The notes beneath the pieces are model-generated. The model ran no database searches. It was not told the origin of the DNA and saw only the letters and a program-made list of their open reading frames with translations. From Streptomyces sp. RKAG293 (GTDB taxonomy: Bacteria; Actinomycetota; Actinomycetes; Streptomycetales; Streptomycetaceae), in contig NZ_JAJOZB010000001.1 of assembly GCF_023701745.1 (NCBI RefSeq), positions 6,495,001 to 6,559,000 on the forward strand: a DNA stretch of 64,000 bases. Direction: 5' to 3'. Positions 41,846-50,833 of this stretch are shown in pieces. The position numbers and the translations under genes are program-made. Within the stretch, counting starts at the first letter, position 1. Each line of letters begins with the position of its first letter.

Positions 41846-43252
41846 TTGAGCTCGCGTCTTCTCCCCCTGCTGCTCGCGTTGATGGCGGGCGTCCTGCTGG
41901 CCCTGGGCTTTCCGCTGGCCGCGAGCATGGCCGCCGCACAGCAGCAGCGCGTCGTCGTCGACCGCATCGACGACACCGCGCGCTTCGCGTCGCTCGCCCA
42001 GTTCGTCACCTCCCGCACCCCGCAGTCCGCCAGCGACGTCGGGGACGACGAGCGGCTGCACGCGCTGCGCTCCGAACTCAGCCGGTACGAGGAGCTGTAC
42101 GGCATCCGCGTCGGTGTCTTCTACCGCGACGGCACCGCGATGGGTGTGGCGCCCGCGGACTGGGCGCTCCCCGAGGCGGGCGAGGCGTACGGCGCCTACA
42201 GCGCGGCACTGGCCGGCCGCCGCAGCCATGACCCGGAGCAGGTCTGGCCCTGGCAGCGCCGCACGCTGGCCGTCGCCTCACCGATCATCCGCGACGGGGA
42301 CGTCGTCGCCGTCGTCCTCACCGAATCGCCCACCGGAGCGCTGCGTTCGCGCATCCTGCACGGCTGGCTGCTGCTCGGCGCCGGTGAGCTGGCCGCGATG
42401 GCCATCGCCGTGCTGTTCGCGTTCCGGCTCACCGGCTGGGTGCTGCGACCGGTCGCGATCCTCGACCGCGTCACGCACGACATCGCCACCGGGCGGATGA
42501 AGTCCCGGGTCGCGGCGGCCGGCGGGCCGCCCGAACTGCGCCGGCTGTCCCGGTCGTTCAACGAGATGGCCGACAACGTCGAGCAGGTGCTAGAACAGCA
42601 GCGGGCCTTCGTCGCCGACGCCTCCCACCAGCTGCGCAATCCGCTGGCCGCGCTCATGCTGCGGATCGAGCTGCTCGGCTTCGAACTTCCCGAGGGCAAC
42701 GCGGAGGTGGCCTCCGTCCAGGACGAGGGCAGACGGCTCGCCCAGGTCCTGGACGATCTGCTCGGCCTGGCGCTGGCGGAGCACGCGGACGCGGACCTCG
42801 CCCTCACCGACATCGCCGCACTCGTCGGCGAGCGCCTCGGCGCGTGGCGGCCGGTCGGCGCACGCGAGGGCGTCGCCCTGGAGTACGCGGGCAAGACCGC
42901 GGTCACCGGCTGGTCCGATCCGGTCGCGCTGTCCAGCGCACTGGACGCCGTCATCGACAACGCGCTGAAGTTCACCCCGCGCGGCGGGCTGGTCCAGGTG
43001 CTGGTCGCGGGGGAGGGCGACGAGGTCGCCGTCACCGTCTCCGACGGCGGACCCGGCCTGACGGAGGAGGAGCTCGCCCGGATCGGCGACCGCTTCTGGC
43101 GCAGCCCCCGCCACCAGAACATCGACGGCTCCGGGCTCGGCCTGTCCATCGCCCGCGTCCTGCTGACCCGGAGCGGCGGCCGGCTCTCCTTCGCGGCGAA
43201 CGAGCTCACCGGCCTCGCCGTGACCCTCAGGGTCCCGCGCTCGGCGCCGTAG
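41846..43252 (+). CDS. gluK: Sensor histidine kinase GluK
   Basis: 468 residues from TTG 41846, which begins right at the first membrane helix (LLPLLLALMAGVLLALGFPL). An extracellular sensor of about 140 residues follows, then a second helix (LLLGAGELAAMAIAVLFAF), HAMP, HisKA with H261 in DASHQLRNPL, and a HATPase (DNALKFTPRG, DGGPGL, GSGLGLSIARVL). It probably detects extracellular glutamate. The start is 17 bases after gluR; no upstream ribosome site is obvious, so coupling to gluR translation is likely. Confidence 0.9.
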   Translation: MSSRLLPLLLALMAGVLLALGFPLAASMAAAQQQRVVVDRIDDTARFASLAQFVTSRTPQSASDVGDDERLHALRSELSRYEELYGIRVGVFYRDGTAMGVAPADWALPEAGEAYGAYSAALAGRRSHDPEQVWPWQRRTLAVASPIIRDGDVVAVVLTESPTGALRSRILHGWLLLGAGELAAMAIAVLFAFRLTGWVLRPVAILDRVTHDIATGRMKSRVAAAGGPPELRRLSRSFNEMADNVEQVLEQQRAFVADASHQLRNPLAALMLRIELLGFELPEGNAEVASVQDEGRRLAQVLDDLLGLALAEHADADLALTDIAALVGERLGAWRPVGAREGVALEYAGKTAVTGWSDPVALSSALDAVIDNALKFTPRGGLVQVLVAGEGDEVAVTVSDGGPGLTEEELARIGDRFWRSPRHQNIDGSGLGLSIARVLLTRSGGRLSFAANELTGLAVTLRVPRSAP

Positions 43253-43253
43253 C

Positions 43254-43319
43254 GCAGCACCTGGCGGCTCCGCCGTGGAGCAGCACCTGGCGGCTCCCCG
43301 GAAGCCGGCGATTCCGGCT
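43254..43319. terminator. Direct repeat and short hairpin between convergent gluK and the receptor-kinase gene
   Basis: Two 18-bp identical copies of GCAGCACCTGGCGGCTCC (43254 and 43280) are followed by the stem AGCCGG-CGATT-CCGGCT (43303-43319) directly before the kinase stop codon. A weak bidirectional terminator is likely. Confidence 0.5.
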
Positions 43320-43320
43320 C

Positions 43321-45291
43321 CTAGCCGCACTCCGTCTGGTCGGGTGGCAGCTGGTCCGCCAGCTCCTTCGGGGCCAGCGGCTTCAGGTAGGTGTTGTACG
43401 AGGACTTCCAGCGGCCCGAGGAGATCTCGTCCCGTATGGCGTCGCACACCGCGGCGCGCAGCGCCGGCTCGCCCCGGTGCAGGCCCACCCCGTACTGCTC
43501 ACTGGCGAACGGGGCACCGAGCAGCCGCAGTTCCGCTGGGTGCTGGGCCCGGTAGCCGGCCAGGATCACATCGTCGGTGGAGACCGCGTCCACCGTGCCG
43601 GCCAGCAGGTCGGTGACGCACAACCCGTACGAAGCGCGCGGTTCCAGCACTATCCGCGGGTACTCGGTGCGCAGCCGCGCCTCCGGCGTGGAGCCCTGCA
43701 CGGTGCAGACCTTGTGACCGTCCAGGTCGGCGACGCCGTTCACACCGGTCGACCGGGCCGGCACCAGGAAGTCCTGCCCTGCCACGTAGTACGGGCCGGC
43801 GAAGTCCACCGACTCCTTGCGCTCCTGGGTGATCGAGTAGCTGGCCACTATCAGGTCGACCTGCCCGGTGCTGAGCCGGTACTCGCGGCTCTGGGTGTTG
43901 ACCACCTCGAACCGCACCGTGTCGAAGCCCAGATGCTTCGCGACCGCCCGCGCGATGTCGATGTCGAACCCGCGGAAGCCGCCTGGGGCCTCCGGCGAAC
44001 GCTCGCTGAGCCCCGGCTGGTCGCCCTTCACCCCGACCAGCAGGAAGCCGCGCTCCCGGGCCGCCCGCAGGGTCGCGGAGCTGCCGATGGACGGGCCGGC
44101 GGACGCGGTGAGCCGGTCCACGGTGAACCAGCCGGCGGTCACGAGCACGACCAGCGCCAGTGCGGCGGCCGCCCACGCGCGCGGCCCGCGGAGGCGGGCG
44201 GCGAGGCCGCGGGGCGGGACGGGCGTACCGGAGTCCGCCGAAGCGGACGGATCAGAAGGATGAGAAGGATCAGCCGAACCGGATGAAGCAGTCGAAACGG
44301 GCGGGTCGGTCACGTCCGGCGGTTCCAGCGGGCCCGTGTCGGCGCCGGTGCTCGTGACGTTGTCGCCCGCGGTCCACGGGGACTCCGTGGCCGGCGGGCG
44401 GCCGTCCTCCGGGTAGAACGCCGTCGGATACTGCGGGGTCTCCTGCGCCACATGCTGCAGCAGCTGCTCCGCGCGCTGCGCCGTCAGCCGCTCCAGCGGG
44501 TCCTTCATCAGCAGGCCGTCGATCAGCGGCCGCAGCGGGCCGCAGTACTCCATCGGCGGCGGCTCGTCCTCGCGCACCGCCTCCAGGACCTCGTACGGGG
44601 TCGGCCCGCGGAAGGGCGCGCGTCCCTCGACCGTCTCGTACAGCGTCACCCCGAGCGACCACAGGTCGGCGGCGGGCGTCGCCTCGCGTGGCGACCGGCC
44701 CTGCGGGGTGCACAGTTCGGGTGCCAGGTACCGCGGGGTGCCGACGAGTTCGTGCAGCCGGGTCACCTGGGCCGCGCCCTCGAAGGTCGCGATGCCGAAG
44801 TCCATCAGCACCGCGCGGCCGTCCCGGCGGAACAGGATGTTGTGCGGTTTCACGTCCCGGTGCAGCACGCCCGCCGCGTGTACCGCCCGCAGCCCGCGCA
44901 GCACCTCCAGGCCGATCCTGGCCGTCTGCAGCGCCGCCAGCCGGCCGCGTTCCTGCAACTGGTCCGCGAGGGACCGCGGGTTGACCTGCTCCATCACGAT
45001 CCAGACCTGGCCATCGGCCTCGATCACATCGTGCACGGCCACCACGTGCTCATGCCCGATCCGGGCGATGGCCCGCGCCTCCCGGCGCGCCCGCTCCACC
45101 CACTGGGCCTGGGTGTCGGGGTCCACCGCGCCCCGGAACAGCAGTTCCTTCACGGCGACCTGGCGCCCCAGCCGGTTGTCGTACGCCTCCCACACCACGC
45201 CCATACCGCCACGGCCCAGCGGGCGCTGCAGCTCGTACCGGCCGTCGACAAGAGTGTGGGGCCCGCCGTCTGGTGTACCCCCGTTTCGCAT
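43321..45291 (-). CDS. Membrane Ser/Thr protein kinase with an extracellular GluB-like solute-binding domain
   Basis: 656 residues. A Hanks-type kinase fills residues 18-285: glycine loop GRGGMG, K48 in AVKEL, HRD at 144-146 (HRDVKPHN), and DFG at 164-166. A Pro/Ser/Asp-rich linker leads to one membrane helix (about 373-393, RAWAAAALALVVLVTAG). Outside is a full type-II amino acid binding domain in place of the usual PASTA repeats. It shares many blocks with GluB: DFAGPYYVAGQDFLV, KVCTVQGSTPEARL, VDAVSTDDVILAGY, QYGVGL. It should couple binding of glutamate, or a related amino acid, to phosphorylation inside. It starts from ATG with TAATCT six bases upstream, and converges on gluK. Confidence 0.93.
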   Translation of the reverse strand: MRNGGTPDGGPHTLVDGRYELQRPLGRGGMGVVWEAYDNRLGRQVAVKELLFRGAVDPDTQAQWVERARREARAIARIGHEHVVAVHDVIEADGQVWIVMEQVNPRSLADQLQERGRLAALQTARIGLEVLRGLRAVHAAGVLHRDVKPHNILFRRDGRAVLMDFGIATFEGAAQVTRLHELVGTPRYLAPELCTPQGRSPREATPAADLWSLGVTLYETVEGRAPFRGPTPYEVLEAVREDEPPPMEYCGPLRPLIDGLLMKDPLERLTAQRAEQLLQHVAQETPQYPTAFYPEDGRPPATESPWTAGDNVTSTGADTGPLEPPDVTDPPVSTASSGSADPSHPSDPSASADSGTPVPPRGLAARLRGPRAWAAAALALVVLVTAGWFTVDRLTASAGPSIGSSATLRAARERGFLLVGVKGDQPGLSERSPEAPGGFRGFDIDIARAVAKHLGFDTVRFEVVNTQSREYRLSTGQVDLIVASYSITQERKESVDFAGPYYVAGQDFLVPARSTGVNGVADLDGHKVCTVQGSTPEARLRTEYPRIVLEPRASYGLCVTDLLAGTVDAVSTDDVILAGYRAQHPAELRLLGAPFASEQYGVGLHRGEPALRAAVCDAIRDEISSGRWKSSYNTYLKPLAPKELADQLPPDQTECG

Positions 45292-45297
45292 GCGTAG

Positions 45298-45303
45298 AGA
45301 TTA
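45298..45303 (-). promoter_or_regulatory. -10 element TAATCT six bases before the receptor kinase
   Basis: On the minus strand TAATCT, CTACGC, ATG. The promoter lies in the 46-bp gap after the TAXI gene, so the kinase can be transcribed on its own. Confidence 0.55.
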
Positions 45304-45337
45304 GGGCCTATCCCCGACACTCGTGCGAGGGCCCGCC

Positions 45338-46321
45338 CTAGGGCTTTACCGACCGGTAGTAGCGGCTGGCCCCTTCGTGCAGCGGGAGGGGGTCGGTGAA
45401 GACGGCCGTGCGCAGGTCCACCAGTTGGGCGGCGTGGACCTTGTTGCCGATCTCGTCGCGGCTGTCGATGACCGCGCGGGTGAGCCGTTCGACGAGCCCG
45501 GTGTCCGCCCGGTCGGTGGTCACCAGCAGGTTGGCGACGGCGATGGTCGTGACGGCCGTGCCGTGCTGCATCGTCGGATAGGCGTCGGCGGGCATCACCG
45601 CCTGCCGGTAGTAGCCCATCGTGTCGCCCTTGGCGTGCAGCTTGTCCACCAGGTCGCCGAGCTGGACGAGCTTGACGTTGCTGGACGCCGCCAGATTGGT
45701 CACGGTGTTCGTCGGCAGGCCGCCGGACCAGAAGAACGCGTCGAGCTTGCCCGCCTTGAGCAGGCCGGGCGCCGTGTCGATGCCGACCGGCACCGCGGTG
45801 AGGTCCTTGGCCATGTCGAGCCCGGCCGCGTCCAGCAGCCTGCGGGTTATGAGGTGCACGCCGGAGGCCGCCTGGCCCACCCCGACGCGCTTGCCGCGCA
45901 GATCGCGGGCGGAGCTGATCGGCGAGTCCCTGGGGACTATGAGCTGCATGTAGTCGTCGTACAGCCGCGCGCAGGCGCGCAGCCGGTCCTTGCCAGGGCC
46001 CTGGTAGTCCGCGACCGCGTCGGCGGCGGCGATCGTGAAGTCGGCCTGCCCCGAGGCGACGCGTTTCACGTTGTCGACCGAGCCCTGCGACTGGACGAGG
46101 TTCACCGTCACCCCGGGCAGCTGGTCCCGCAGATCGGTCCTGAGCATCTTCCCGTAGGTCTCGTACACCCCGGCGGCCACCCCGGTGGAGAACGAGACCG
46201 GTTCGTGCGGGTACGAGGGGCCGCGGGACGGCAGCAGCCACCACAGGAGCAGCGCGAGGGCGGCGGCGGCCGCGAGGACCGACTGCAGCGCGCGGCGTCT
46301 GCCGATGTGGGGGACGTTCAT
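45338..46321 (-). CDS. TAXI-family TRAP-type solute-binding protein, membrane anchored
   Basis: 327 residues. TAXI fold: [24 protein letters not shown], then [26 protein letters not shown] (shown in part), [21 protein letters not shown] and [18 protein letters not shown]. The N-terminus is basic (HIGRRR) with a single hydrophobic helix and no lipobox cysteine, so it is anchored rather than lipidated. No TRAP membrane subunits are in the window. Some TAXI proteins bind glutamate, and the location beside the glutamate sensors suggests a sensory role; that is inference. Confidence 0.88.
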   Translation of the reverse strand: MNVPHIGRRRALQSVLAAAAALALLLWWLLPSRGPSYPHEPVSFSTGVAAGVYETYGKMLRTDLRDQLPGVTVNLVQSQGSVDNVKRVASGQADFTIAAADAVADYQGPGKDRLRACARLYDDYMQLIVPRDSPISSARDLRGKRVGVGQAASGVHLITRRLLDAAGLDMAKDLTAVPVGIDTAPGLLKAGKLDAFFWSGGLPTNTVTNLAASSNVKLVQLGDLVDKLHAKGDTMGYYRQAVMPADAYPTMQHGTAVTTIAVANLLVTTDRADTGLVERLTRAVIDSRDEIGNKVHAAQLVDLRTAVFTDPLPLHEGASRYYRSVKP

Positions 46322-46458
46322 GGTCCGGATCCTGCCAGGCGGGCGTCGCTCTGGGTAGGGCCGACCCCGTGGGCCGGCCTCGCGGACGGGGCCGGTGGGG
46401 CGGGAGGGGGCCGAGGGGGCCGGGCCGCCCGCGGCTCTCCGTACCCCCGCGCCCCCCG

Positions 46459-46464
46459 TACCCT
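46459..46464 (+). promoter_or_regulatory. -10 element TACCCT six bases before miaB
   Basis: TACCCT, GGTCGG, GTG. No ribosome binding site. Confidence 0.5.
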
Positions 46465-46470
46465 GGTCGG

Positions 46471-47970
46471 GTGAGCGGTGAGGTGGCTGGTTTGAGGACA
46501 TACGAGGTCCGCACCTACGGGTGCCAGATGAACGTGCACGATTCGGAACGGCTGTCCGGCCTCCTGGAGGGCGCGGGCTATGTCCGTGCGCCCAAGGGAG
46601 CGGACGGGGCGGATGTCGTCGTCTTCAACACCTGCGCGGTGCGGGAGAACGCCGACAACCGGCTCTACGGCAACCTCGGCCAGCTCGCCCCGCAGAAGGC
46701 GGCCCGGCCGGGCATGCAGATCGCGGTCGGCGGCTGTCTCGCGCAGAAGGACCGCGACACCATCGTGAAGCGGGCCCCCTGGGTCGACGTGGTCTTCGGC
46801 ACCCACAACATCGGCCGGCTGCCGGTGCTGCTGGAGCGGGCCAGGATCGCGGAAGAGGCTCAGGTCGAGATCGCCGAGTCGCTGGAGGCGTTCCCCTCGA
46901 CGCTGCCGTCCCGCCGCGAGTCCGCCTATGCCGCGTGGGTCTCGGTCTCGGTGGGCTGCAACAACACCTGCACCTTCTGCATCGTGCCCGCGCTGCGCGG
47001 CAAGGAGGAGGACCGGCGGCCCGGCGACATCCTCGCCGAGGTGGAGGCGCTGGTCGCCGAGGGCGTCGTCGAGATCACCCTGCTCGGGCAGAACGTGAAC
47101 GCGTACGGCTCGGGCATGGGCGACCGCGAGGCGTTCTCCAAGCTGCTGCGGGCGACCGGGCAGATCGAGGGGCTGGAGCGGGTGCGCTTCACCTCCCCGC
47201 ACCCGCGCGACTTCACCGACGACGTGATCGCCGCGATGGCCGAGACGCCGAACGTGATGCACCAGCTGCACATGCCGCTGCAGTCCGGCTCCGACACCGT
47301 CCTCAAGGCGATGCGCCGCTCGTACCGGCAGGACCGTTACCTCGGCATCATCGAGAAGGTGCGCGCGGCCATGCCGGACGCCGCCATCTCCACCGACATC
47401 ATCGTGGGTTTCCCGGGCGAGACCGAGGCGGACTTCGAGCAGACGATGCACGTGGTGCGCGAGGCGCGCTTCGCGCAGGCCTTCACCTTCCAGTACTCCA
47501 AGCGCCCCGGGACCCCGGCCGCCGACATGGACGGGCAGATCCCCAAGGAGGTCGTCCAGGAGCGCTACATGCGGCTGTCGGCGCTCCAGGAGGAGATCTC
47601 CTGGGAGGAGAACAAGACGCAGATCGGCCGCACGCTGGAGGTCCTGGTCGCCGAGGGCGAGGGCCGCAAGGACAAGGCCACCCACCGGCTGTCCGGCCGG
47701 GCGCCCGACAGCCGCCTGGTGCACTTCGAGAAGCCGGCGGGCACCGACCCGCGCCCCGGTGACATGGCCACGGTGGAGATCACCTACGCCGCCCCGCACC
47801 ACCTGCTCGCCGAGCGCCCCGCGCTCTCCGTGCGGCGCACCCGGGCCGGCGACGCGTGGGAGCAGCGCAACGCCGCGCCCAAGGCGCCGGCCGGGGTGAT
47901 GCTCGGGCTGCCGACGATCGGCGCCCCGGCGCCGTCGCCCGTGGTGGAGAGCGGCTGCGGGCTCGGCTGA
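46471..47970 (+). CDS. miaB: tRNA-2-methylthio-N6-dimethylallyladenosine synthase MiaB
   Basis: 499 residues. UPF0004 domain ([21 protein letters not shown]), radical-SAM cluster C163/C167/C170 in [16 protein letters not shown], and a TRAM domain near 380-450. It methylthiolates A37 after MiaA isopentenylates it. The final 45 residues are an Ala/Pro-rich tail outside the fold. GTG 46471 is supported by a -10 six bases before it; a downstream TTG at 46489 is possible. miaA lies 1.8 kb downstream on the same strand. Confidence 0.95.
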   Translation: MSGEVAGLRTYEVRTYGCQMNVHDSERLSGLLEGAGYVRAPKGADGADVVVFNTCAVRENADNRLYGNLGQLAPQKAARPGMQIAVGGCLAQKDRDTIVKRAPWVDVVFGTHNIGRLPVLLERARIAEEAQVEIAESLEAFPSTLPSRRESAYAAWVSVSVGCNNTCTFCIVPALRGKEEDRRPGDILAEVEALVAEGVVEITLLGQNVNAYGSGMGDREAFSKLLRATGQIEGLERVRFTSPHPRDFTDDVIAAMAETPNVMHQLHMPLQSGSDTVLKAMRRSYRQDRYLGIIEKVRAAMPDAAISTDIIVGFPGETEADFEQTMHVVREARFAQAFTFQYSKRPGTPAADMDGQIPKEVVQERYMRLSALQEEISWEENKTQIGRTLEVLVAEGEGRKDKATHRLSGRAPDSRLVHFEKPAGTDPRPGDMATVEITYAAPHHLLAERPALSVRRTRAGDAWEQRNAAPKAPAGVMLGLPTIGAPAPSPVVESGCGLG

Positions 47971-48060
47971 CGACAGCGGCGGCGCGTCGTTCCGCAGGAC
48001 CGGTACCGGCGGTCCGGCGGAACGGGGTGCACGGTCCTGTGGAACCGTGATCAGCCCCGT

Positions 48061-48066
48061 TAGGCT
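48061..48066 (+). promoter_or_regulatory. -10 element TAGGCT six bases before the dioxygenase-like gene
   Basis: TAGGCT, GCGCTC, ATG: the same hexamer and spacing as rimO. Confidence 0.55.
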
Positions 48067-48072
48067 GCGCTC

Positions 48073-48795
48073 ATGCTCGTAGCCGCCGCAGTCTGCCCGT
48101 CCGCCCCGCTGCTCGTACCCGAGGTCGCGGCCGGTGCCGCGTTCGAACTGGACGCGCTGCGCGCCGCGTGCGCCGACGCCGTCGGGGTGCTCGCGGCGTC
48201 CCGGCCGGACCGGCTGGTGGTGATCGGCCCGGCCGAGCAGCCCGACCGCGGGCGGCACCACGAGGGCGCGCGGGGCTCGTTCCGGGAGTTCGGCGTCGAC
48301 CTGGACGTACGCCTCGGCACCGCACCCGGGATCCCGTCCGAGGACGTCGGCGCCGACCGCGCGCTGCCGCCCTCGCTGGCGGTCGCCGCCTGGCTGCTGC
48401 GCGGCTGGGCCGCGGCTCCGCTGGAGGGCCTGGGCGTGGGAGAGCCGCTCGAGCAGGACCGCTGCGCGGCCACCGGCGCCATGATCGCGTCAACGGCGGA
48501 CCGGGTCGCGCTGCTGGTGATGGGCGACGGCAGCGCCTGCCGCACCCTCAAGGCCCCCGGCTATCTGGACGAGCGCGCGGCACCCTTCGACGCGTCGGTC
48601 GCCGCCGCGCTGGCCGCCGCCGACACGGAGGCGCTGGCCGCACTGGACGCGGAACTGGCGGAGGCGCTCCAGGCCGCGGGACGCGCCCCCTGGCAGGTCC
48701 TCGCGGGCGCCGCGCAGGGCGCGGGCCTGGCCGGACAGCTGCTCTACGAGGATGCTCCGTACGGCGTGGGCTATTTCGTCGCCACGTGGACGTAG
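48073..48795 (+). CDS. Class III extradiol dioxygenase-like (LigB-fold) protein
   Basis: 240 residues. It resembles the LigB/MEMO-like family often found between miaB and miaA in actinobacteria (VAAAVCPSAPLLVPEVA, RPDRLVVIGPAEQPDRG, LLVMGDGSACRT, YEDAPYGVGYFVATWT). The metal-binding histidines of true dioxygenases are not evident: only a HH pair in RGRHHEGARGSF is seen. An enzymatic role is therefore unproven. ATG start with a leaderless-type promoter. Confidence 0.75.
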   Translation: MLVAAAVCPSAPLLVPEVAAGAAFELDALRAACADAVGVLAASRPDRLVVIGPAEQPDRGRHHEGARGSFREFGVDLDVRLGTAPGIPSEDVGADRALPPSLAVAAWLLRGWAAAPLEGLGVGEPLEQDRCAATGAMIASTADRVALLVMGDGSACRTLKAPGYLDERAAPFDASVAAALAAADTEALAALDAELAEALQAAGRAPWQVLAGAAQGAGLAGQLLYEDAPYGVGYFVATWT

Positions 48796-48897
48796 CCCGC
48801 GCTCAGCTTCAGCCGCCGCCTGGTGCGGGCCGGGACGGCGGAAGACCGCGGAGCCGAAGCGCCCGCGGCCTTCCCGCGCCGGTCGTCCGGGGGCACC

Positions 48898-48915
48898 TCC
48901 CAGCGGTAGCTGGGG
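48898..48915. repeat. Short palindrome (REP-like) beside the inverted-repeat element
   Basis: TCCCAGC-GGTA-GCTGGGG folds into a hairpin immediately left of the MITE-like element. From memory the surrounding GGGGGCACCTCCCAGCGG string recurs in streptomycete intergenic regions; a genome count would settle this. Confidence 0.6.
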
Positions 48916-48917
48916 GA

Positions 48918-49085
48918 CCTAGGGCCTGTCGTCTGGATCTCCGCGGCGTCGCGGTGTCCAGCACGCACATCTGCCGCGTTGGCGTCGGTCGACGACGCTC
49001 CGCGTCGCCTCCCTCCTCCGCCTTGCAGCTGCACGCACCGGACACCGCTCCTTCCCCCACGGAGATCCAGACGACAGACCCTAGG
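48918..49085. mobile_element. 168-bp MITE-like element with 26-bp terminal inverted repeats
   Basis: The outer 26 bases at 48918-48943 and 49060-49085 are inverted copies with 25 of 26 positions matching; both ends begin CCTAGGG/CCTAGGGT. The 116-bp centre has no open frame of interest. There is no transposase, so it would be a non-autonomous element moved in trans. The right end covers the stop codon (49081-49083) of the small gene on the minus strand. Confidence 0.75.
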
Positions 49086-49320
49086 CCGGAGTGTCCGGCC
49101 CGCCGCCCTCGTTGCCGCTCTTCAGATGGTCCAGGGCGCCCTTCGCCTTGTGCACACCCGTATCGATCTTGTTCGTGTACTTCCCGTGGGTCTTGGAATC
49201 CACCGTCCGGGCGGCCTTGTCCAGCCCCGACTCGATCTTTCCCCCGTGCTGCTGCGCGAGGTGGCCCGCCTTGTCCTTGGCGAGTCCGAGTTTGTCCTTG
49301 ATCGTGTCCATCAGGCCCAT
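49081..49320 (-). CDS. MT0933-like antitoxin family protein
   Basis: 79 residues. Lysine-rich amphipathic helices (GLMDTIKDKLGLAKDKAGHLAQQH, then IDTGVHKAKGALDHL) fit the small family annotated as MT0933-type antitoxin. No toxin gene adjoins it, so a toxin-antitoxin role is doubtful. The stop codon lies in the inverted-repeat element, so the C-terminal residues (GPDTPA) may differ from relatives. GGGAAGG precedes ATG. It is co-directional with the acidic protein 22 bp upstream. Confidence 0.75.
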   Translation of the reverse strand: MGLMDTIKDKLGLAKDKAGHLAQQHGGKIESGLDKAARTVDSKTHGKYTNKIDTGVHKAKGALDHLKSGNEGGGPDTPA

Positions 49321-49342
49321 CTGGCACCTTCCCTCGGGACTG

Positions 49343-49588
49343 CTATGCGCGGGCGCCCTCACCGGCCTCGCTGTCGGCGGCGTCCGCCGTGGACTGCTGC
49401 TTCGGGATGCCGACGGGCTCCGCCGCCCCCGCGGGCTCCGCGTCCCCGCCCGGCTCCGCCGCGTGCTCCGCCTCGGCGGGCTCAGCGGCCGCCTCGATGT
49501 CCTCCGGCTCCGCCGTCAGAGTGACGGCTTCCGCCGCTTCGGTTGACGGGTCGGCCGACTGACGTCGAAACCATCCGAAAACGCCCAT
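49343..49588 (-). CDS. Small acidic Ala/Glu-rich protein
   Basis: 81 residues. MGVFGWFRRQ begins with an aromatic/basic helix that could touch the membrane, followed by a low-complexity acidic tail (AEPAEAEHAAEPGGDAEP). No family function is known to me. GGAG six bases before ATG. It probably shares a promoter with the antitoxin-like gene. Confidence 0.65.
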   Translation of the reverse strand: MGVFGWFRRQSADPSTEAAEAVTLTAEPEDIEAAAEPAEAEHAAEPGGDAEPAGAAEPVGIPKQQSTADAADSEAGEGARA

Positions 49589-49780
49589 TTCTACTCCAGA
49601 CCATACTCGTGAGGTCGAAAATCCGCGTTGCCCGGGGCGCCTCGTTGCGCCGCTCGGGTCCGGCCGGTCCGGGTGACCCGGAATCCGGCCTGCGGAATCT
49701 CTCCAGAGGCAACGAGTCCGGCAGCGCTCCGTCACGTCCCTCGATCGTGAGGGGGCCCGGAGGTTTGGGAGACTGGACAC

Positions 49781-50734
49781 GTGCTGCACACTCCCGGGGA
49801 GCGACCCCCCGTACTTCCGAGCAAAGACCTCGTCATCGCCGTCGTCGGCCCCACCGCGGCCGGCAAGTCCGATCTGGGCGTAGCCCTGGCCCAGGCCCTG
49901 AACGGTGAGGTCGTCAACGCCGACTCCATGCAGCTCTACCGGGGCATGGACATCGGCACCGCCAAGCTCACCACCGATGAGCGCCACGGCGTGCCGCACC
50001 ACCTGCTGGACATCTGGGACGTCACCGAGGCCGCGAGCGTCGCCGAGTACCAGCGGCTCGCCCGCGCCGAGATCGACCGGCTGCACGCGGCCGGCCGGAC
50101 CCCCGTGCTGGTCGGCGGCTCAGGCCTGTACGTGCGCGGCGCCATCGACGCGCTGGAGTTCCCCGGCACCGACGCCGCCGTCCGGGCCCGGCTGGAGGCG
50201 GAGCTCGCCGAGCAGGGCTCCGCGGCGCTGCACGCCCGGCTGGCCGCGGTCGACCCCGAGGCGGGCCGGGCGATCCTGCCCAGCAACGGCCGGCGGATCG
50301 TCCGGGCGCTGGAGGTGGTGGAGATCACCGGCCGGCCGTTCACGGCCAATCTGCCGGGCCCCGACTCCATCTACGGCACCGTCCAGATCGGTGTCGACGT
50401 GCCGCGGCCCGAGCTCGACGAGCGCATCGCGCTGCGCGTCGACCGGATGTGGGACGCCGGGCTGGTGAACGAGGTACGGGAGCTGGCCGCGGTCGGGCTG
50501 CGGGACGGCCGCACCGCCTCGCGGGCGCTGGGCTACCAGCAGGTACTCGCCGCGCTCGTGGGGGAGTGCACCGACGAGGAGGCGCGCACCGAGACCGTAC
50601 GGGCCACCAAGCGCTTCGCCCGCCGCCAGGACTCGTGGTTCCGCCGCGACCAGCGGGTGCACTGGCTCTCCGCCCGGGGTCCGGAACTCACCGATCAGGC
50701 GCTGACGTTGGTCGAAGCTGCGGTTACAGCCTGA
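49781..50734 (+). CDS. miaA: tRNA dimethylallyltransferase MiaA
   Basis: 317 residues. P-loop GPTAAGKS (23-30), NADSMQLYRGMDIGTAKL, the DIWD..TEAASVAEYQ swivel region and VLVGGSGLYVRG, DGRTASRALGYQQ are all present. It transfers dimethylallyl to A37 of tRNAs reading UNN codons, the substrate for MiaB. GTG start; upstream GAGACT-GGACAC is a poor -10 but no ribosome site is visible. Confidence 0.96.
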   Translation: MLHTPGERPPVLPSKDLVIAVVGPTAAGKSDLGVALAQALNGEVVNADSMQLYRGMDIGTAKLTTDERHGVPHHLLDIWDVTEAASVAEYQRLARAEIDRLHAAGRTPVLVGGSGLYVRGAIDALEFPGTDAAVRARLEAELAEQGSAALHARLAAVDPEAGRAILPSNGRRIVRALEVVEITGRPFTANLPGPDSIYGTVQIGVDVPRPELDERIALRVDRMWDAGLVNEVRELAAVGLRDGRTASRALGYQQVLAALVGECTDEEARTETVRATKRFARRQDSWFRRDQRVHWLSARGPELTDQALTLVEAAVTA

Positions 50735-50833
50735 TCACGTGATGGCATCGGGACGCCTCAGCGTGAGGAGACGGCCACGCGGCCGTGCCATCATCGAGCA
50801 ACGAGTGACGGCGTCGGAGATGGGGGAGGGCGC

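Noticed and set aside
49081-49588. Toxin-antitoxin pair
   Set aside because: The antitoxin-like protein has only an acidic low-complexity neighbour that does not resemble any toxin.
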